From: Hasllibacter sp. MH4015
Lineage (GTDB): Bacteria > Pseudomonadota > Alphaproteobacteria > Rhodobacterales > Rhodobacteraceae
Assembly (NCBI RefSeq): GCF_020177575.1
Contig: NZ_JAHTBK010000001.1
Span: 2,477,875-2,541,874, forward strand
Length of the DNA: 64,000 bases
Direction of reading: 5' to 3'
This document shows positions 7,969 through 15,456 of the stretch, one piece after another (the stretch's first letter is position 1; each line of letters begins with the position of its first letter). The notes under the pieces were generated by a model, which worked only from the letters and a program-made list of their open reading frames with translations, was not told where the DNA came from and made no database searches. Both the position numbers and the translations under genes were made by a program.

Positions 7969-9063
7969 CTATGCCGGATTACGCCGCCAATGGGCAAGGG
8001 CATCCGCTCCGACCCGTTCCACCCCGCGCAAGGTGAAACGCGGGGCCTCCGCCAAGGCCGCGATCCCCAGCGCTCCGATGGCCGGCACCCCTTCCGCCCC
8101 CAGCATCGCACCGCCGGAAAACACGCTCAAGTCATCAACCAGATCGGCCCCCAGAAGCGACGCGGCCAGCGACCCGCCGCCTTCGCAGAACACCCGCGTC
8201 AGCCCGGCCGCACCCAGAGCCTGCATCGCCGCGCCGACCTCCACCTGACCGCCTGCACCGGTCGCCACCTCGAACAGGCGCGCGCCCGCCGCGTGCCACG
8301 CATCGCGCGCCGCCTTAGGCGCGTCGGGGCCGTGGATCATCCAGACCGGAACGTCCCGCGCCGACCGCCCCAGCTTGCTCTCCACCGACACACCCAGCCG
8401 CCGGGACATCACCACCCGCCCCGGCTGCGCCACCGCCCCCATGCCCCGCACGGTGAGGGAGGGATCGTCGGCCCGCGCCGTGCCCGCCCCCACCAGCACC
8501 GCGTCGTGAACCATCCTCATGCCGTGAACCCGCCGCCGCGCCTCCGGTCCCGTGATCCACTGGCTCTCGCCCGACGCCGTCGCGATCCGCCCGTCCAGGG
8601 ACGTGGCGAGTTTCAGCGTCACCATCGGGCGACCCTCCTGGATGCGCGTGACGAACCCGCGATGGGCCTCCGCCGCCTGCGCCTCCAGCACCCCGCTCTC
8701 CACCGCAATCCCCGCCGCGCGCAACCGGTCAAGCCCGCCACCCGCCACCGGGTTCGGGTCCGCCATCGCCACGACCACCCGCGCCACGCCCGCGTCGATC
8801 AGGGCCTGCGCGCATGGCCCGGTCTGTCCTTGATGATTGCACGGCTCCAGCGTGACATAGGCGGTCGCGCCGCGCGCGGCGCCGCCGGCCTGTTGCAATG
8901 CCACGATTTCCGCGTGCGGCCTGCCGCCCGGTGCGGTCCAGCCGCGCCCGACCACGCGGCCCGCGCGCACCAGAACGCAGCCCACCGCCGGGTTCGGCCA
9001 GACCCGGCCAAGCCCGCGCGCGCCCAGACCCAGCGCCAGAGCCATCCAGCGCCGGTCCGACAT
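7969..9063 (-). CDS. ribD: bifunctional diaminohydroxyphosphoribosylaminopyrimidine deaminase / uracil reductase
   Basis: Catalyses deamination and then NADPH-dependent ribose side-chain reduction, the second and third steps of riboflavin synthesis. The 364-residue product has an N-terminal zinc deaminase (HAEIVAL; then EPCNHQGQTGPCAQAL, with His plus two Cys as ligands) and a C-terminal reductase (VTLKLATSLDGRIATASGESQWITG; VLVGAGTARADDPSLTVR; FCEGGGSLAASLL). GQTGPC replaces the common GRTPPC but keeps both cysteines. The ATG at 9063 lies one base after the nrdR stop, so it is co-transcribed with nrdR. It is cut off from ribE by the capsule genes. Confidence 0.94.
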   Translation of the reverse strand: MSDRRWMALALGLGARGLGRVWPNPAVGCVLVRAGRVVGRGWTAPGGRPHAEIVALQQAGGAARGATAYVTLEPCNHQGQTGPCAQALIDAGVARVVVAMADPNPVAGGGLDRLRAAGIAVESGVLEAQAAEAHRGFVTRIQEGRPMVTLKLATSLDGRIATASGESQWITGPEARRRVHGMRMVHDAVLVGAGTARADDPSLTVRGMGAVAQPGRVVMSRRLGVSVESKLGRSARDVPVWMIHGPDAPKAARDAWHAAGARLFEVATGAGGQVEVGAAMQALGAAGLTRVFCEGGGSLAASLLGADLVDDLSVFSGGAMLGAEGVPAIGALGIAALAEAPRFTLRGVERVGADALAHWRRNPA

Positions 9064-9064
9064 C

Positions 9065-9535
9065 TCAGCTCTCGGGTTCGGTCGCGGGCGGGCGCAGTTC
9101 CGACAAGAAGTCCTCGAAATCGCCGGTGGCCTGGAAGTTCTTGTAAACGCTCGCAAATCGCACGTATGCGACGGTGTCAATCGCGGCCAGGCGTTCCATC
9201 ACGATCTCACCGATGACCTTGGATTGAATGTCCGTCTCGCCCAGGCTTTCCAGCCGCCGCACCATGCCAGAGATCATCTGATCGACGCGGTCGGGGTCCA
9301 CGGGCCGCTTCTGCAACGCGATCCGGATGGAGCGTTCCAGCTTGTCGCGGTCGAAATCCTCCCGCTTCCCGGAGGATTTGATCACCACCAGATCGCGCAA
9401 TTGCACGCGCTCATAGGTCGTGAACCGGCCCGCACAGGCGGGGCAGAACCGCCGCCGCCGGATCGCGACGTGATCCTCCGCGGGACGCGAATCCTTAACC
9501 TGGGTGTCTACATTTCCGCAAAATGGGCAGCGCAT
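9065..9535 (-). CDS. nrdR: transcriptional repressor NrdR
   Basis: ATP/dATP-sensing repressor of ribonucleotide reductase genes. The 156-residue protein has the N-terminal zinc ribbon (MRCPFCGN and [14 protein letters not shown]) followed by an ATP-cone ([21 protein letters not shown] at about 50-70). Length is typical. It is the first gene of a pair with ribD, an arrangement common in proteobacteria. A perfect DnaA box lies about 75 bases upstream of the start. I saw no clear NrdR box in front of the gene. Confidence 0.95.
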   Translation of the reverse strand: MRCPFCGNVDTQVKDSRPAEDHVAIRRRRFCPACAGRFTTYERVQLRDLVVIKSSGKREDFDRDKLERSIRIALQKRPVDPDRVDQMISGMVRRLESLGETDIQSKVIGEIVMERLAAIDTVAYVRFASVYKNFQATGDFEDFLSELRPPATEPES

Positions 9536-9608
9536 GGCCGCGCCCTCCTGTCCTTGTCGCGCGAAGGGAGCCCTTGCGCCTGCCTCGTTCCTTGGGGCTG
9601 GTGCCCTC

Positions 9609-9617
9609 TTATCCACA
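9609..9617 (+). promoter_or_regulatory. perfect DnaA box upstream of nrdR
   Basis: TTATCCACA on the plus strand, 74-82 bases upstream of the nrdR start codon, in the 165-bp gap between nrdR and the YjbQ gene. Match is exact; function is inferred only. Confidence 0.4.
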
Positions 9618-9700
9618 GGCACTATACGAAGGCCCCTGCCGATTGGGTAGAGCCATTTACGCGCCACAGCATCTAGGTGTTGCACAGACGCCCCGGCGCC

Positions 9701-10117
9701 TCAAAACGCCATGAATGTCGCCGCGATCCGGCGCGAATGCGGGGCGTCGCGATGCTCGAACAGGTAAATCCCCTGCCACGTGCCCAGCCGCATCCGCCCG
9801 CCCGCCACCGGGATCTGCAACGACACCGGCAGGACCGACGCCTTGATGTGGGCGGGCATGTCGTCGGGGCCCTCCGCCACATGGGTCAGCCAGCCCATCG
9901 ACGGATCATCACCGCGCGGCACGAACCGCTCGAAGAAGTGCCGCAAATCCACCTGCACGTCCGGATCGGCATTCTCCTGGATCAGCAACGAGGCTGACGT
10001 GTGCCGCACCATAAGCGTCAAAACCCCGTCACCCGAACCGGCCACCCAGCGCGCCACGTCGCGGGTGAATTCGTACAATCCAGGCCCCCGTGTACTGATC
10101 TCGAATTCCGTCTGCAT
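9701..10117 (-). CDS. yjbQ: YjbQ/UPF0047 family protein
   Basis: A 138-residue single-domain protein of the YjbQ family, some members of which have weak thiamine-phosphate synthase activity; the true role is unsettled. Family motifs are present: LTLMVRHTSASLLIQENADPDV near residues 34-55, PVAGGRMRLGTWQGIYLFEHRD at the C-terminus, and metal-ligand type histidines in HTSAS, HFFERF and HV. The ATG at 10117 is taken; a GTG sits immediately before it in frame. It lies alone between nrdR and the DUF2161 gene on the same strand with gaps of 165 and about 100 bp. Confidence 0.87.
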   Translation of the reverse strand: MQTEFEISTRGPGLYEFTRDVARWVAGSGDGVLTLMVRHTSASLLIQENADPDVQVDLRHFFERFVPRGDDPSMGWLTHVAEGPDDMPAHIKASVLPVSLQIPVAGGRMRLGTWQGIYLFEHRDAPHSRRIAATFMAF

Positions 10118-10218
10118 CACCTTGTCCTTGCTTTATGCGACCGCAAGAACCGCCATCTGCCAGTCCAGGACCATCCGACCCGCGCGCACCTGCCTGAGCA
10201 GCATACGCCTAGGCCCCC

Positions 10219-10863
10219 TTAACCCGCGCTCGCAACGCTGCGGCCTGCGTCACTCAACCGATAGGTGCCGATCGTGACCTTCTCGAACCAGCCGTAATGG
10301 TTGTCGCGCATGATCGTGGTGGCCCGTGCCACGCCGGTCGACTTGGCCACCTCAGCCCCCCTGGCCTCCCCCGCCAGTGCAAGGAATTCCGCGCATAACG
10401 TCGCCTCCTGCCGGTAGGCCGTGACCCGCGCGCCGCGGATGCCGCCGAGGTTGGGATCGCCCTCGCGCCGCTCGAACTCGCGCAGCATCGCGCGCTTGCG
10501 ACGGGCCACCTTGCGCGGCGCATAGGGTCCCGGATCGCAATGGATTTCCACCAGCCCGGTCTCCATCCGCACGCTCATCAGCCCAAGGCCCAGCCGCCGG
10601 GCCAGTTTCACGTTCTCGCGCAGGGATTTCAGCCAGGGCCGCCCCTTGCCGCGCGCCACGCAGACATAGACGCAATCGCAGACCGCCAGCCGGGCGATCC
10701 CCTGGTGGAACAGCGCCAGCGAAAAGCCCCGCTTCAACTCCACGACCACCATGTCATCCCCGCGCAACCCCACCACGTCGGCCGCGCCGATCTCGGCCTT
10801 GACGTCGAAGCCCAGCGCCTCCAGGTGGGTCTTGACCGGCGGATACAGATCGCTTTCCTTCAT
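10219..10863 (-). CDS. DUF2161 family protein, PD-(D/E)XK phosphodiesterase-like
   Basis: A 214-residue protein. The N-terminal half resembles a PD-(D/E)XK nuclease fold, with a GFDVKAEIGAADVVGLRGDDMVVVELK pattern (Asp29 and the later ELK supplying the D...ExK core). The C-terminal part has YAPRKVARRKRAMLREFERREGDPN and a predicted helix-turn-helix-like tail ending in YGWFEKVTIGTYRLSDAG. This matches the DUF2161 family. Substrate and role are unknown. It is monocistronic, divergent from rpmB across about 195 bp. Confidence 0.75.
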   Translation of the reverse strand: MKESDLYPPVKTHLEALGFDVKAEIGAADVVGLRGDDMVVVELKRGFSLALFHQGIARLAVCDCVYVCVARGKGRPWLKSLRENVKLARRLGLGLMSVRMETGLVEIHCDPGPYAPRKVARRKRAMLREFERREGDPNLGGIRGARVTAYRQEATLCAEFLALAGEARGAEVAKSTGVARATTIMRDNHYGWFEKVTIGTYRLSDAGRSVASAG

Positions 10864-10924
10864 GCGGCGCAGCCTAGGGACAAACGCGGCGCCCGTGAAT
10901 CCCCCTTCGCGCCCGATTCCCGGC

Positions 10925-10953
10925 TTGACACCCCGCCCCCGCCTTCGTAATGC
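10925..10953 (+). promoter_or_regulatory. sigma-70-type promoter for rpmB
   Basis: TTGACA at 10925-10930 and TAATGC at 10948-10953 with a 17-bp spacer, about 105 bases upstream of the rpmB start, in a gap with no other gene. The -35 box is a perfect match; the -10 box is weaker. Confidence 0.5.
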
Positions 10954-11057
10954 CTGCCCTCAGTTTTCCGGGCGTGGGGCGTTGTCCCTCGCCCTTTTGG
11001 TTTCCGGCCCGGCAGGCCCCGCCTCCGCCCCGGTAGATGATGATGAGAGGAACGCCC

Positions 11058-11348
11058 ATGTCCCGCGTTTGCGAACTGACCGGCAAAGGCCCGATGACGG
11101 GCAACAACGTATCCCACGCCAACAACAAGACGAAGCGCCGCTTCCTGCCGAACCTGAGCGACGTGACCCTTGGCTCCGATATCCTGGATCGCCGATTCAA
11201 GCTGCGGATCTCCAACGCCGCCCTGCGCACGGTCGATCACCGCGGGGGCCTCGATGCCTTCATGGCGAAAGCCAAGGATGCGGAGTTGAGCGAACGCGCC
11301 CTGAAGATCAAGAAAGAGATCGCGAAGGCCCAGGCCGAACAGGCCTGA
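11058..11348 (+). CDS. rpmB: 50S ribosomal protein L28
   Basis: Component of the large ribosomal subunit. The 96-residue product begins [21 protein letters not shown], continues [12 protein letters not shown], and has the [21 protein letters not shown] block typical of alphaproteobacterial L28. The ATG at 11058 has GAGAGGA 6 bases upstream; earlier in-frame ATGs at 11037-11043 lie before that Shine-Dalgarno sequence and were rejected. Preceded by a TTGACA-type promoter and followed by a probable terminator, so monocistronic. Confidence 0.97.
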   Translation: MSRVCELTGKGPMTGNNVSHANNKTKRRFLPNLSDVTLGSDILDRRFKLRISNAALRTVDHRGGLDAFMAKAKDAELSERALKIKKEIAKAQAEQA

Positions 11349-11373
11349 TCCCACCCGCATCCCCGATTGGCAC

Positions 11374-11415
11374 GCCCCGCCGGTGACAATACCGCGCGGG
11401 GCGTTCTCGTTTTTG
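11374..11415 (+). terminator. probable rho-independent terminator of rpmB
   Basis: A GC-rich imperfect stem (CGCCC at 11374 pairing with GGGCG ending at 11403, with further G-C pairs and an ACAATA loop) followed by TTCTCGTTTTT, 26 bases after the rpmB stop. Confidence 0.5.
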
Positions 11416-11457
11416 TGCCTTGGCCACCGATGGTCCGGGGCGCTACACCTGCCCCCG

Positions 11458-11811
11458 ATGATGATGCGCCTTCTCCTGACCGGCTTCCTGGCCGCCTGCC
11501 TGACGCTGACCGGCCTCTCGGCTGTCGTGGCGCAAACGCGCATGGCCGCGTCGGGGGGCTATTGCGGCACGGATGCGCCGCAGATTTTGCTGGATGCGGC
11601 GGGCCTTCCGGTCCTGGACGCGGGCGGCGAAACCATCACGGCCCCCGATTGCCCGCTCTGCCATCTGCCCGTGGTCCTGTCCGCCCCCGGAACCGCCCCC
11701 TCGGCCCCGCCCGAGACCCTGATCGGCGCAGCCCCTGCGCCCGCCACAACCGACCTCGCCCCCCGCGCTGTCCGTCTGACGGCCCAGGCCCGCGCGCCCC
11801 CGCGCGCCTGA
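11458..11811 (+). CDS. DUF2946-like secreted protein, copper-associated
   Basis: A 117-residue protein with an N-terminal signal peptide (MMMRLLLTGFLAACLTLTGLSAVVAQ), a central CGTDAPQILLDAAG segment, a CPLCH motif that resembles the Cys/His pattern of DUF2946 proteins, and a Pro/Ala-rich tail. It directly precedes a PCu(A)C copper chaperone gene (52-bp gap, same strand), the usual neighbourhood for DUF2946. A periplasmic copper-related role is inferred from the motif and neighbour. I see no strong ribosome-binding site, so the exact start among three consecutive ATGs is uncertain. Confidence 0.65.
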   Translation: MMMRLLLTGFLAACLTLTGLSAVVAQTRMAASGGYCGTDAPQILLDAAGLPVLDAGGETITAPDCPLCHLPVVLSAPGTAPSAPPETLIGAAPAPATTDLAPRAVRLTAQARAPPRA

Positions 11812-11862
11812 TCCAAGCCGACCTTCCATTTCCAGACGACACAGCAGCGAAAGAAGTTCCCC

Positions 11863-12390
11863 ATGCAGCTCAAATCCGCCCTTCTGGGCGCGGCCCTTGC
11901 CGTGCTCCCCGCCCTCGCCTCCGCCCATATGGTGATCGAGGATGCCTATGCCCGCGCCGCCAGCCCGCTGGCGCAGACCGCAGCCATCTACATGTCTGTC
12001 CGCAATCACTCGGACGCGGATGATCGCATGTTCCGCGTCGAAAGCGATGCGGCCGACAGGGTGGAAATCCACACCCATGTGCAGTCCGATGATGGCGTCA
12101 TGCGCATGGTCGAACTGGAGGACGGTATCTCCATCCCCGGTGGCGCAACCCACACCCTGCAACCGGGCGGGGATCATATCATGCTGCTCGGCCTGTCCGA
12201 ACCACTGGAGCAGGGCGATACGTTCGAGATGCTGGTCTTCTTCGACGTCTGGGTTCCGATGATCGTGACCGTCACCGTCGACAACGAGGCAGTGAATGCT
12301 ATGGTCGGTCACGGCGACGGTGATGGCGGGATAGACATGGATGGCGATGCCGGGGCCGACCATTCCGGCCACGGATCCTCTGACGGTTGA
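11863..12390 (+). CDS. PCu(A)C-type periplasmic copper chaperone
   Basis: A 175-residue periplasmic protein that would deliver Cu(I) to the CuA/CuB centres of cytochrome oxidase. It has a signal peptide cleaved after ALASA, then VIEDAYARAASPLAQTAAIYMSVRN, and the copper-site pattern HTHVQSDDGVMRMV ... HTLQPGGDHIMLLGL (His/Met ligands). The C-terminal tail after residue 150 is rich in His, Asp and Gly (GHGDGDGG...HSGHGSSDG), an extra metal-binding-like extension beyond the core domain. Forms a pair with the upstream DUF2946-like gene. Confidence 0.88.
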   Translation: MQLKSALLGAALAVLPALASAHMVIEDAYARAASPLAQTAAIYMSVRNHSDADDRMFRVESDAADRVEIHTHVQSDDGVMRMVELEDGISIPGGATHTLQPGGDHIMLLGLSEPLEQGDTFEMLVFFDVWVPMIVTVTVDNEAVNAMVGHGDGDGGIDMDGDAGADHSGHGSSDG

Positions 12391-12482
12391 CCGGTACGCG
12401 ATCTGCGCCGCGCCCGGATCTAGGGGCGGTGGGGTCGAGGCGGGTCGTCATCTCTCCAGGCTCAAACCGCTCCGGTGGCGCG

Positions 12483-13178
12483 TCACCCGCGCCCATCCAT
12501 CACCGTCGCAACCCAGCCCGGCACCACGTCCGTCGCCGGTCCGATCAAGCGCGCGTCGAACCGCCCGCCGGTGGCCTCCAGATTGATCTCCAGCGTCCGC
12601 GCCCCCGCCCTCCGTGCCTCCTCCACGAAGCCCGCCGCCGGGTAGACCTCCCCCGAGGTGCCGATGGCCACGAACAGGTCACATGCGGCAATCGCCTCCG
12701 CGATGCGCTCCATGTGATAGGGGAATTCGCCGAACCAGACGATGTCGGGGCGGCAGGGGCCCTTGCCGCAATCGGGGCAGGCATCGCCCGGCTCCATATC
12801 GCCTTGTTGCGCCCATGTCGCCCCGCACGCGGCACATAGCCCGCGCATCAACTCCCCGTGCATGTGGATCACATCCCGCGCCCCGGCGCGCTCGTGCAGG
12901 TCATCGACGTTCTGGGTCACGATCACGGCCCCCGCCGCGCCCAACCGCGCCAATGCAACATGGGCGGCATTCGGCGCAGCCTCCAGGGCGTTGCGCCGCC
13001 TGGCATTGTAGAACGCATGAACCTTGGCGGGATCGGCGGCGAAGCCTTCCGGCGTGGCCACCTCCGCCAGATCGTATTTCGTCCAAAGCCCGTCCTTGTC
13101 GCGGAACGTGCCCAGCCCGGATTCCGCCGACACCCCGGCCCCGGTCAGCACGACGATGCGGGACGGATCAACGGCCAC
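12483..13178 (-). CDS. cobB: NAD-dependent protein deacylase, sirtuin class III
   Basis: Removes acyl groups from protein lysines using NAD+. The 231-residue product has the Rossmann NAD motif GAGVSAESGLGTFRD, TQNVDDLHERAG, the catalytic His in HMHGE, and a zinc site made of CAAC and CPDCGKGPC. FYNARRR provides the Tyr-x-x-Arg pair that favours succinyl or malonyl lysine in this class. The start is a GTG at 13178 (MAVDPSRIVVLTGAG), preceded by GAGGTG, and it overlaps the stop of the upstream secreted-protein gene by 11 bases; no ATG gives a plausible N-terminus. Convergent with the copper chaperone gene. Confidence 0.92.
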   Translation of the reverse strand: MAVDPSRIVVLTGAGVSAESGLGTFRDKDGLWTKYDLAEVATPEGFAADPAKVHAFYNARRRNALEAAPNAAHVALARLGAAGAVIVTQNVDDLHERAGARDVIHMHGELMRGLCAACGATWAQQGDMEPGDACPDCGKGPCRPDIVWFGEFPYHMERIAEAIAACDLFVAIGTSGEVYPAAGFVEEARRAGARTLEINLEATGGRFDARLIGPATDVVPGWVATVMDGRG

Positions 13179-13758
13179 CGCATCGCACCTCGCCCGCGGG
13201 CACCTCGCAGATATCGGCCGCGTTGATGCGCGCGACATAGTCGATCAGCAATCCCGGGGGCGTGTCCGGCCCCATGATGAGGGAGGCGAAATGCATCCGC
13301 GTGGGCCCGCGTGCCGCAACCATCACATAGCTGGTTTCCGGAACGCCCTGCGCCGCATCCCCCGGACAGGTCAGGTTCAGCGTGTGGCTCGGCAAGGCGG
13401 CGACACCGCCCTCCTCCCGGTCCACCAGCCTGATATCGGGACACGCCTGCGCGGCGCCCTGCAACGCGAAATCCGCAAACCGCTCCGGCGTCATTGCGCT
13501 GTCCGGGTGCCCTTCCCACGTGGTCGAGATCTGGATCACGATTTGCACGTCATTGGCGGCCACGTCACCGATCACGTAAATCTCCGAATAGACACCGTCG
13601 TCCTGGTTTTCCTGAAGCAGCGCCGCGTCGTCGGTCAGGGCAAGGTCAAGCCGCTCGCCGGTTCTGTACCAACCCGGATCCTGCGCCGCCGCGGTCAGCG
13701 CCATCGCGCACCACAAAAGGCCGGCAGCGGCAAGAGCGGGTGTTTTCGGAAAAGTCAT
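13168..13758 (-). CDS. secreted hypothetical protein
   Basis: A 196-residue protein with a clear Sec signal peptide (MTFPKTPALAAAGLLWCAMALTAAAQ) and a mature part containing two well-spaced cysteines (QACPDIRL and NLTCPGD) plus a third near the end (ICEVPAGEVRC), suggesting disulfides in the periplasm. No family recognised. It overlaps the downstream cobB start by 11 bases and is divergent from the phosphatase gene, about 40 bp away. Function unknown. Confidence 0.7.
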   Translation of the reverse strand: MTFPKTPALAAAGLLWCAMALTAAAQDPGWYRTGERLDLALTDDAALLQENQDDGVYSEIYVIGDVAANDVQIVIQISTTWEGHPDSAMTPERFADFALQGAAQACPDIRLVDREEGGVAALPSHTLNLTCPGDAAQGVPETSYVMVAARGPTRMHFASLIMGPDTPPGLLIDYVARINAADICEVPAGEVRCGGR

Positions 13759-13797
13759 GTCTTGTCCTTCGTGTTACGGCGGGCGAGCTTACGTGGC

Positions 13798-14229
13798 ATG
13801 ACCCACTCTATCTTCGTTGTCTGTCTCGGCAATATCTGCCGCTCTCCCACCGCGGAAGCCGTGTTGCGCGCGCATTTTCCCGACCTGCGGATCGACAGCG
13901 CCGGAACCGGGGACTGGCATGTCGGCAAGCCCCCCTATCCGCCGGCGATCGAGGCCGCGTCCGCCCGTGGCTACAACCTGAGCGATCAACGTGCGCGCCA
14001 GATCACGCGCGCGGATTTCAACGATTTCGACCTGATCCTCGCCATGGACGAGTCCAACCTCGTCGACTTGCGAGAGATTGCGCCCGACAACGCCCGGATC
14101 GAACTGTTTCGCGCGCCAATGGGCGGCGGTGCGGTGCCGGATCCGTATTACACGGGCGATTTCGACGGCGCGCTCGACCTGATCGAAGAGGCGGCGGCGG
14201 CTTGGGCCAAGGCCCTCACGGCGCCGTAA
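13798..14229 (+). CDS. low molecular weight protein-tyrosine phosphatase
   Basis: A 143-residue cytosolic phosphatase. The N-terminal P-loop CLGNICRSP (Cys9 nucleophile, Arg15) and the general acid in DPYYTG (Asp115) are both present, so it should be active. Length and order are typical of the family. The ATG at 13798 is the natural start (MTHSIFVVCLGN). It stands alone between two minus-strand secreted-protein genes. In other bacteria such enzymes often act on tyrosine kinases of polysaccharide export, but no kinase is in the window. Confidence 0.92.
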   Translation: MTHSIFVVCLGNICRSPTAEAVLRAHFPDLRIDSAGTGDWHVGKPPYPPAIEAASARGYNLSDQRARQITRADFNDFDLILAMDESNLVDLREIAPDNARIELFRAPMGGGAVPDPYYTGDFDGALDLIEEAAAAWAKALTAP

Positions 14230-14244
14230 GCACCGCCAAATGCC

Positions 14245-14544
14245 TCAGCCGCAGCGTTGTTCGGCCAGGGTGGAGAATGTCCGCCACGCCTGCCACATCG
14301 CCTCGTCACTGGCGCGGTCCGACTGGCGCACATCCTGCGCGCGCTGCGGGTCGTCGAACCAGCGTGCGCCCTCGCGCATCTGGCTGCGCGACAGGGTGGC
14401 ATCCGCCGCCTCCCCGATGCACGAACAGGTGGCCCGGCTCGCATCGCGGTCGGACGCGTTACACGCCCTCTGGATCGGATTTGCGGAAACGGCGGTGGGA
14501 ACGGCCAGGAATACGGCCGCAAGGACGGGATAAATCAGTTTCAT
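14245..14544 (-). CDS. small secreted Cys-containing hypothetical protein
   Basis: A 99-residue protein with a signal peptide (MKLIYPVLAAVFLAVPTAVSA) and a helical mature part with four cysteines (RACNAS, ATCSCIGEAA, QRCG). ATG at 14544 has GAGGCG 8 bases upstream. Convergent with the phosphatase gene (16-bp gap). It looks like a small periplasmic disulfide protein; no family recognised. Confidence 0.62.
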   Translation of the reverse strand: MKLIYPVLAAVFLAVPTAVSANPIQRACNASDRDASRATCSCIGEAADATLSRSQMREGARWFDDPQRAQDVRQSDRASDEAMWQAWRTFSTLAEQRCG

Positions 14545-14694
14545 CAATGTCGCCTCGGATGGGGTGTTCGGGTCTTTTGCCCGGTTCTGCTCTGGCCGGA
14601 ATATGCCCCAAACCGGGCCGTTGGGTCAATTCACGTGTTTGTCGTTCGACTGCCTTGTCTTCCTTTTCGGCCACGGCTCTGCCACAACCTGCAA

Positions 14695-15456
14695 ATGTCT
14701 GACCTTGCGTCACTTCCCCGCCGCATCGCGGCCCGCGCCGTCGGCCACGCGCTGGCCTTCGTGGCGCGCTTCATCACCGCCGTGCGCGCCGATTGGCGCG
14801 GGATCGAACCGGTGGCCAAGCAACGCGTCTATTACGCCAACCATGTCTCCAACGGCGACATGCCGATGATCTGGACGGTCCTGCCCGGCCACATGCGCCG
14901 CCAGACGCGTCCCGTCGCCGCCGCCGATTACTGGCTCAAGAACAGGCTGCGCGCCTTTGTTGGCCCGGAAGTCTTCAACTGCGTCCTCATCGACCGCCGC
15001 CCCGAGGCGCGGGAGGAGGACCCGATGGCCAAGATCAACCAGGCGCTATCCGAAGGCTCCTCCCTCATCATCTTCCCCGAGGGCAATCGAAACATGACCG
15101 ACGACCCCCTGCTGCCCTTCCGCGCCGGGCTCTACAACATGGGCCGCGCCCATCCGGAGGTCGATCTGGTCCCCACCTGGGTCGCCAACCTCAACGAGAT
15201 CATGCCCAAGGGAGAGATCATTCCCCTGCCGCTCATCTGCACCGTCACCTTCGGCGCGCCGATCCATGTGGCGGAGGGGGAGGACAAGGACACGTTCCTC
15301 AAACGGGCCGCCGACGCGCTCGTGGCTCTCGCCCCGGAGGGGCGGTACGAACTTACTTCTCCGGAGGGGCGGTACGAGCTGGCTTCCCCGGAGGGGCGGG
15401 ATCAAAGCGCACCACCCGAGAAACGCGACCCAGACCAGGGGGCACCCGCCCCATGA
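14695..15456 (+). CDS. plsC: 1-acyl-sn-glycerol-3-phosphate acyltransferase (PlsC family) with repeated C-terminus
   Basis: Acylates lysophosphatidate at the membrane. The 253-residue product has the acyltransferase block I as YYANHVSNGDMP (HxxxxD form), block III FPEGNRN, and a conserved VPTWVANLNEIMPKGE. The last 40 residues are not part of the fold: they consist of three 9-residue repeats (PEGRYELTS, PEGRYELAS, PEGRDQSAP) encoded by a 27-bp tandem repeat. The stop overlaps the start of the next gene by 4 bases (ATGA). With that gene, a CdsA-like enzyme, it would convert lysophosphatidate to CDP-diacylglycerol. Confidence 0.87.
   Translation: MSDLASLPRRIAARAVGHALAFVARFITAVRADWRGIEPVAKQRVYYANHVSNGDMPMIWTVLPGHMRRQTRPVAAADYWLKNRLRAFVGPEVFNCVLIDRRPEAREEDPMAKINQALSEGSSLIIFPEGNRNMTDDPLLPFRAGLYNMGRAHPEVDLVPTWVANLNEIMPKGEIIPLPLICTVTFGAPIHVAEGEDKDTFLKRAADALVALAPEGRYELTSPEGRYELASPEGRDQSAPPEKRDPDQGAPAP
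15334..15414 (+). repeat. 27-bp tandem repeat inside plsC, three copies
   Basis: Copies begin at 15334, 15361 and 15388, each starting CCGGAGGGGCGG. The first two are nearly identical over their whole length; the third diverges after about 12 bases. The period is a multiple of three, so the frame is kept and the copies encode a 9-residue repeat at the protein C-terminus. Confidence 0.9.
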
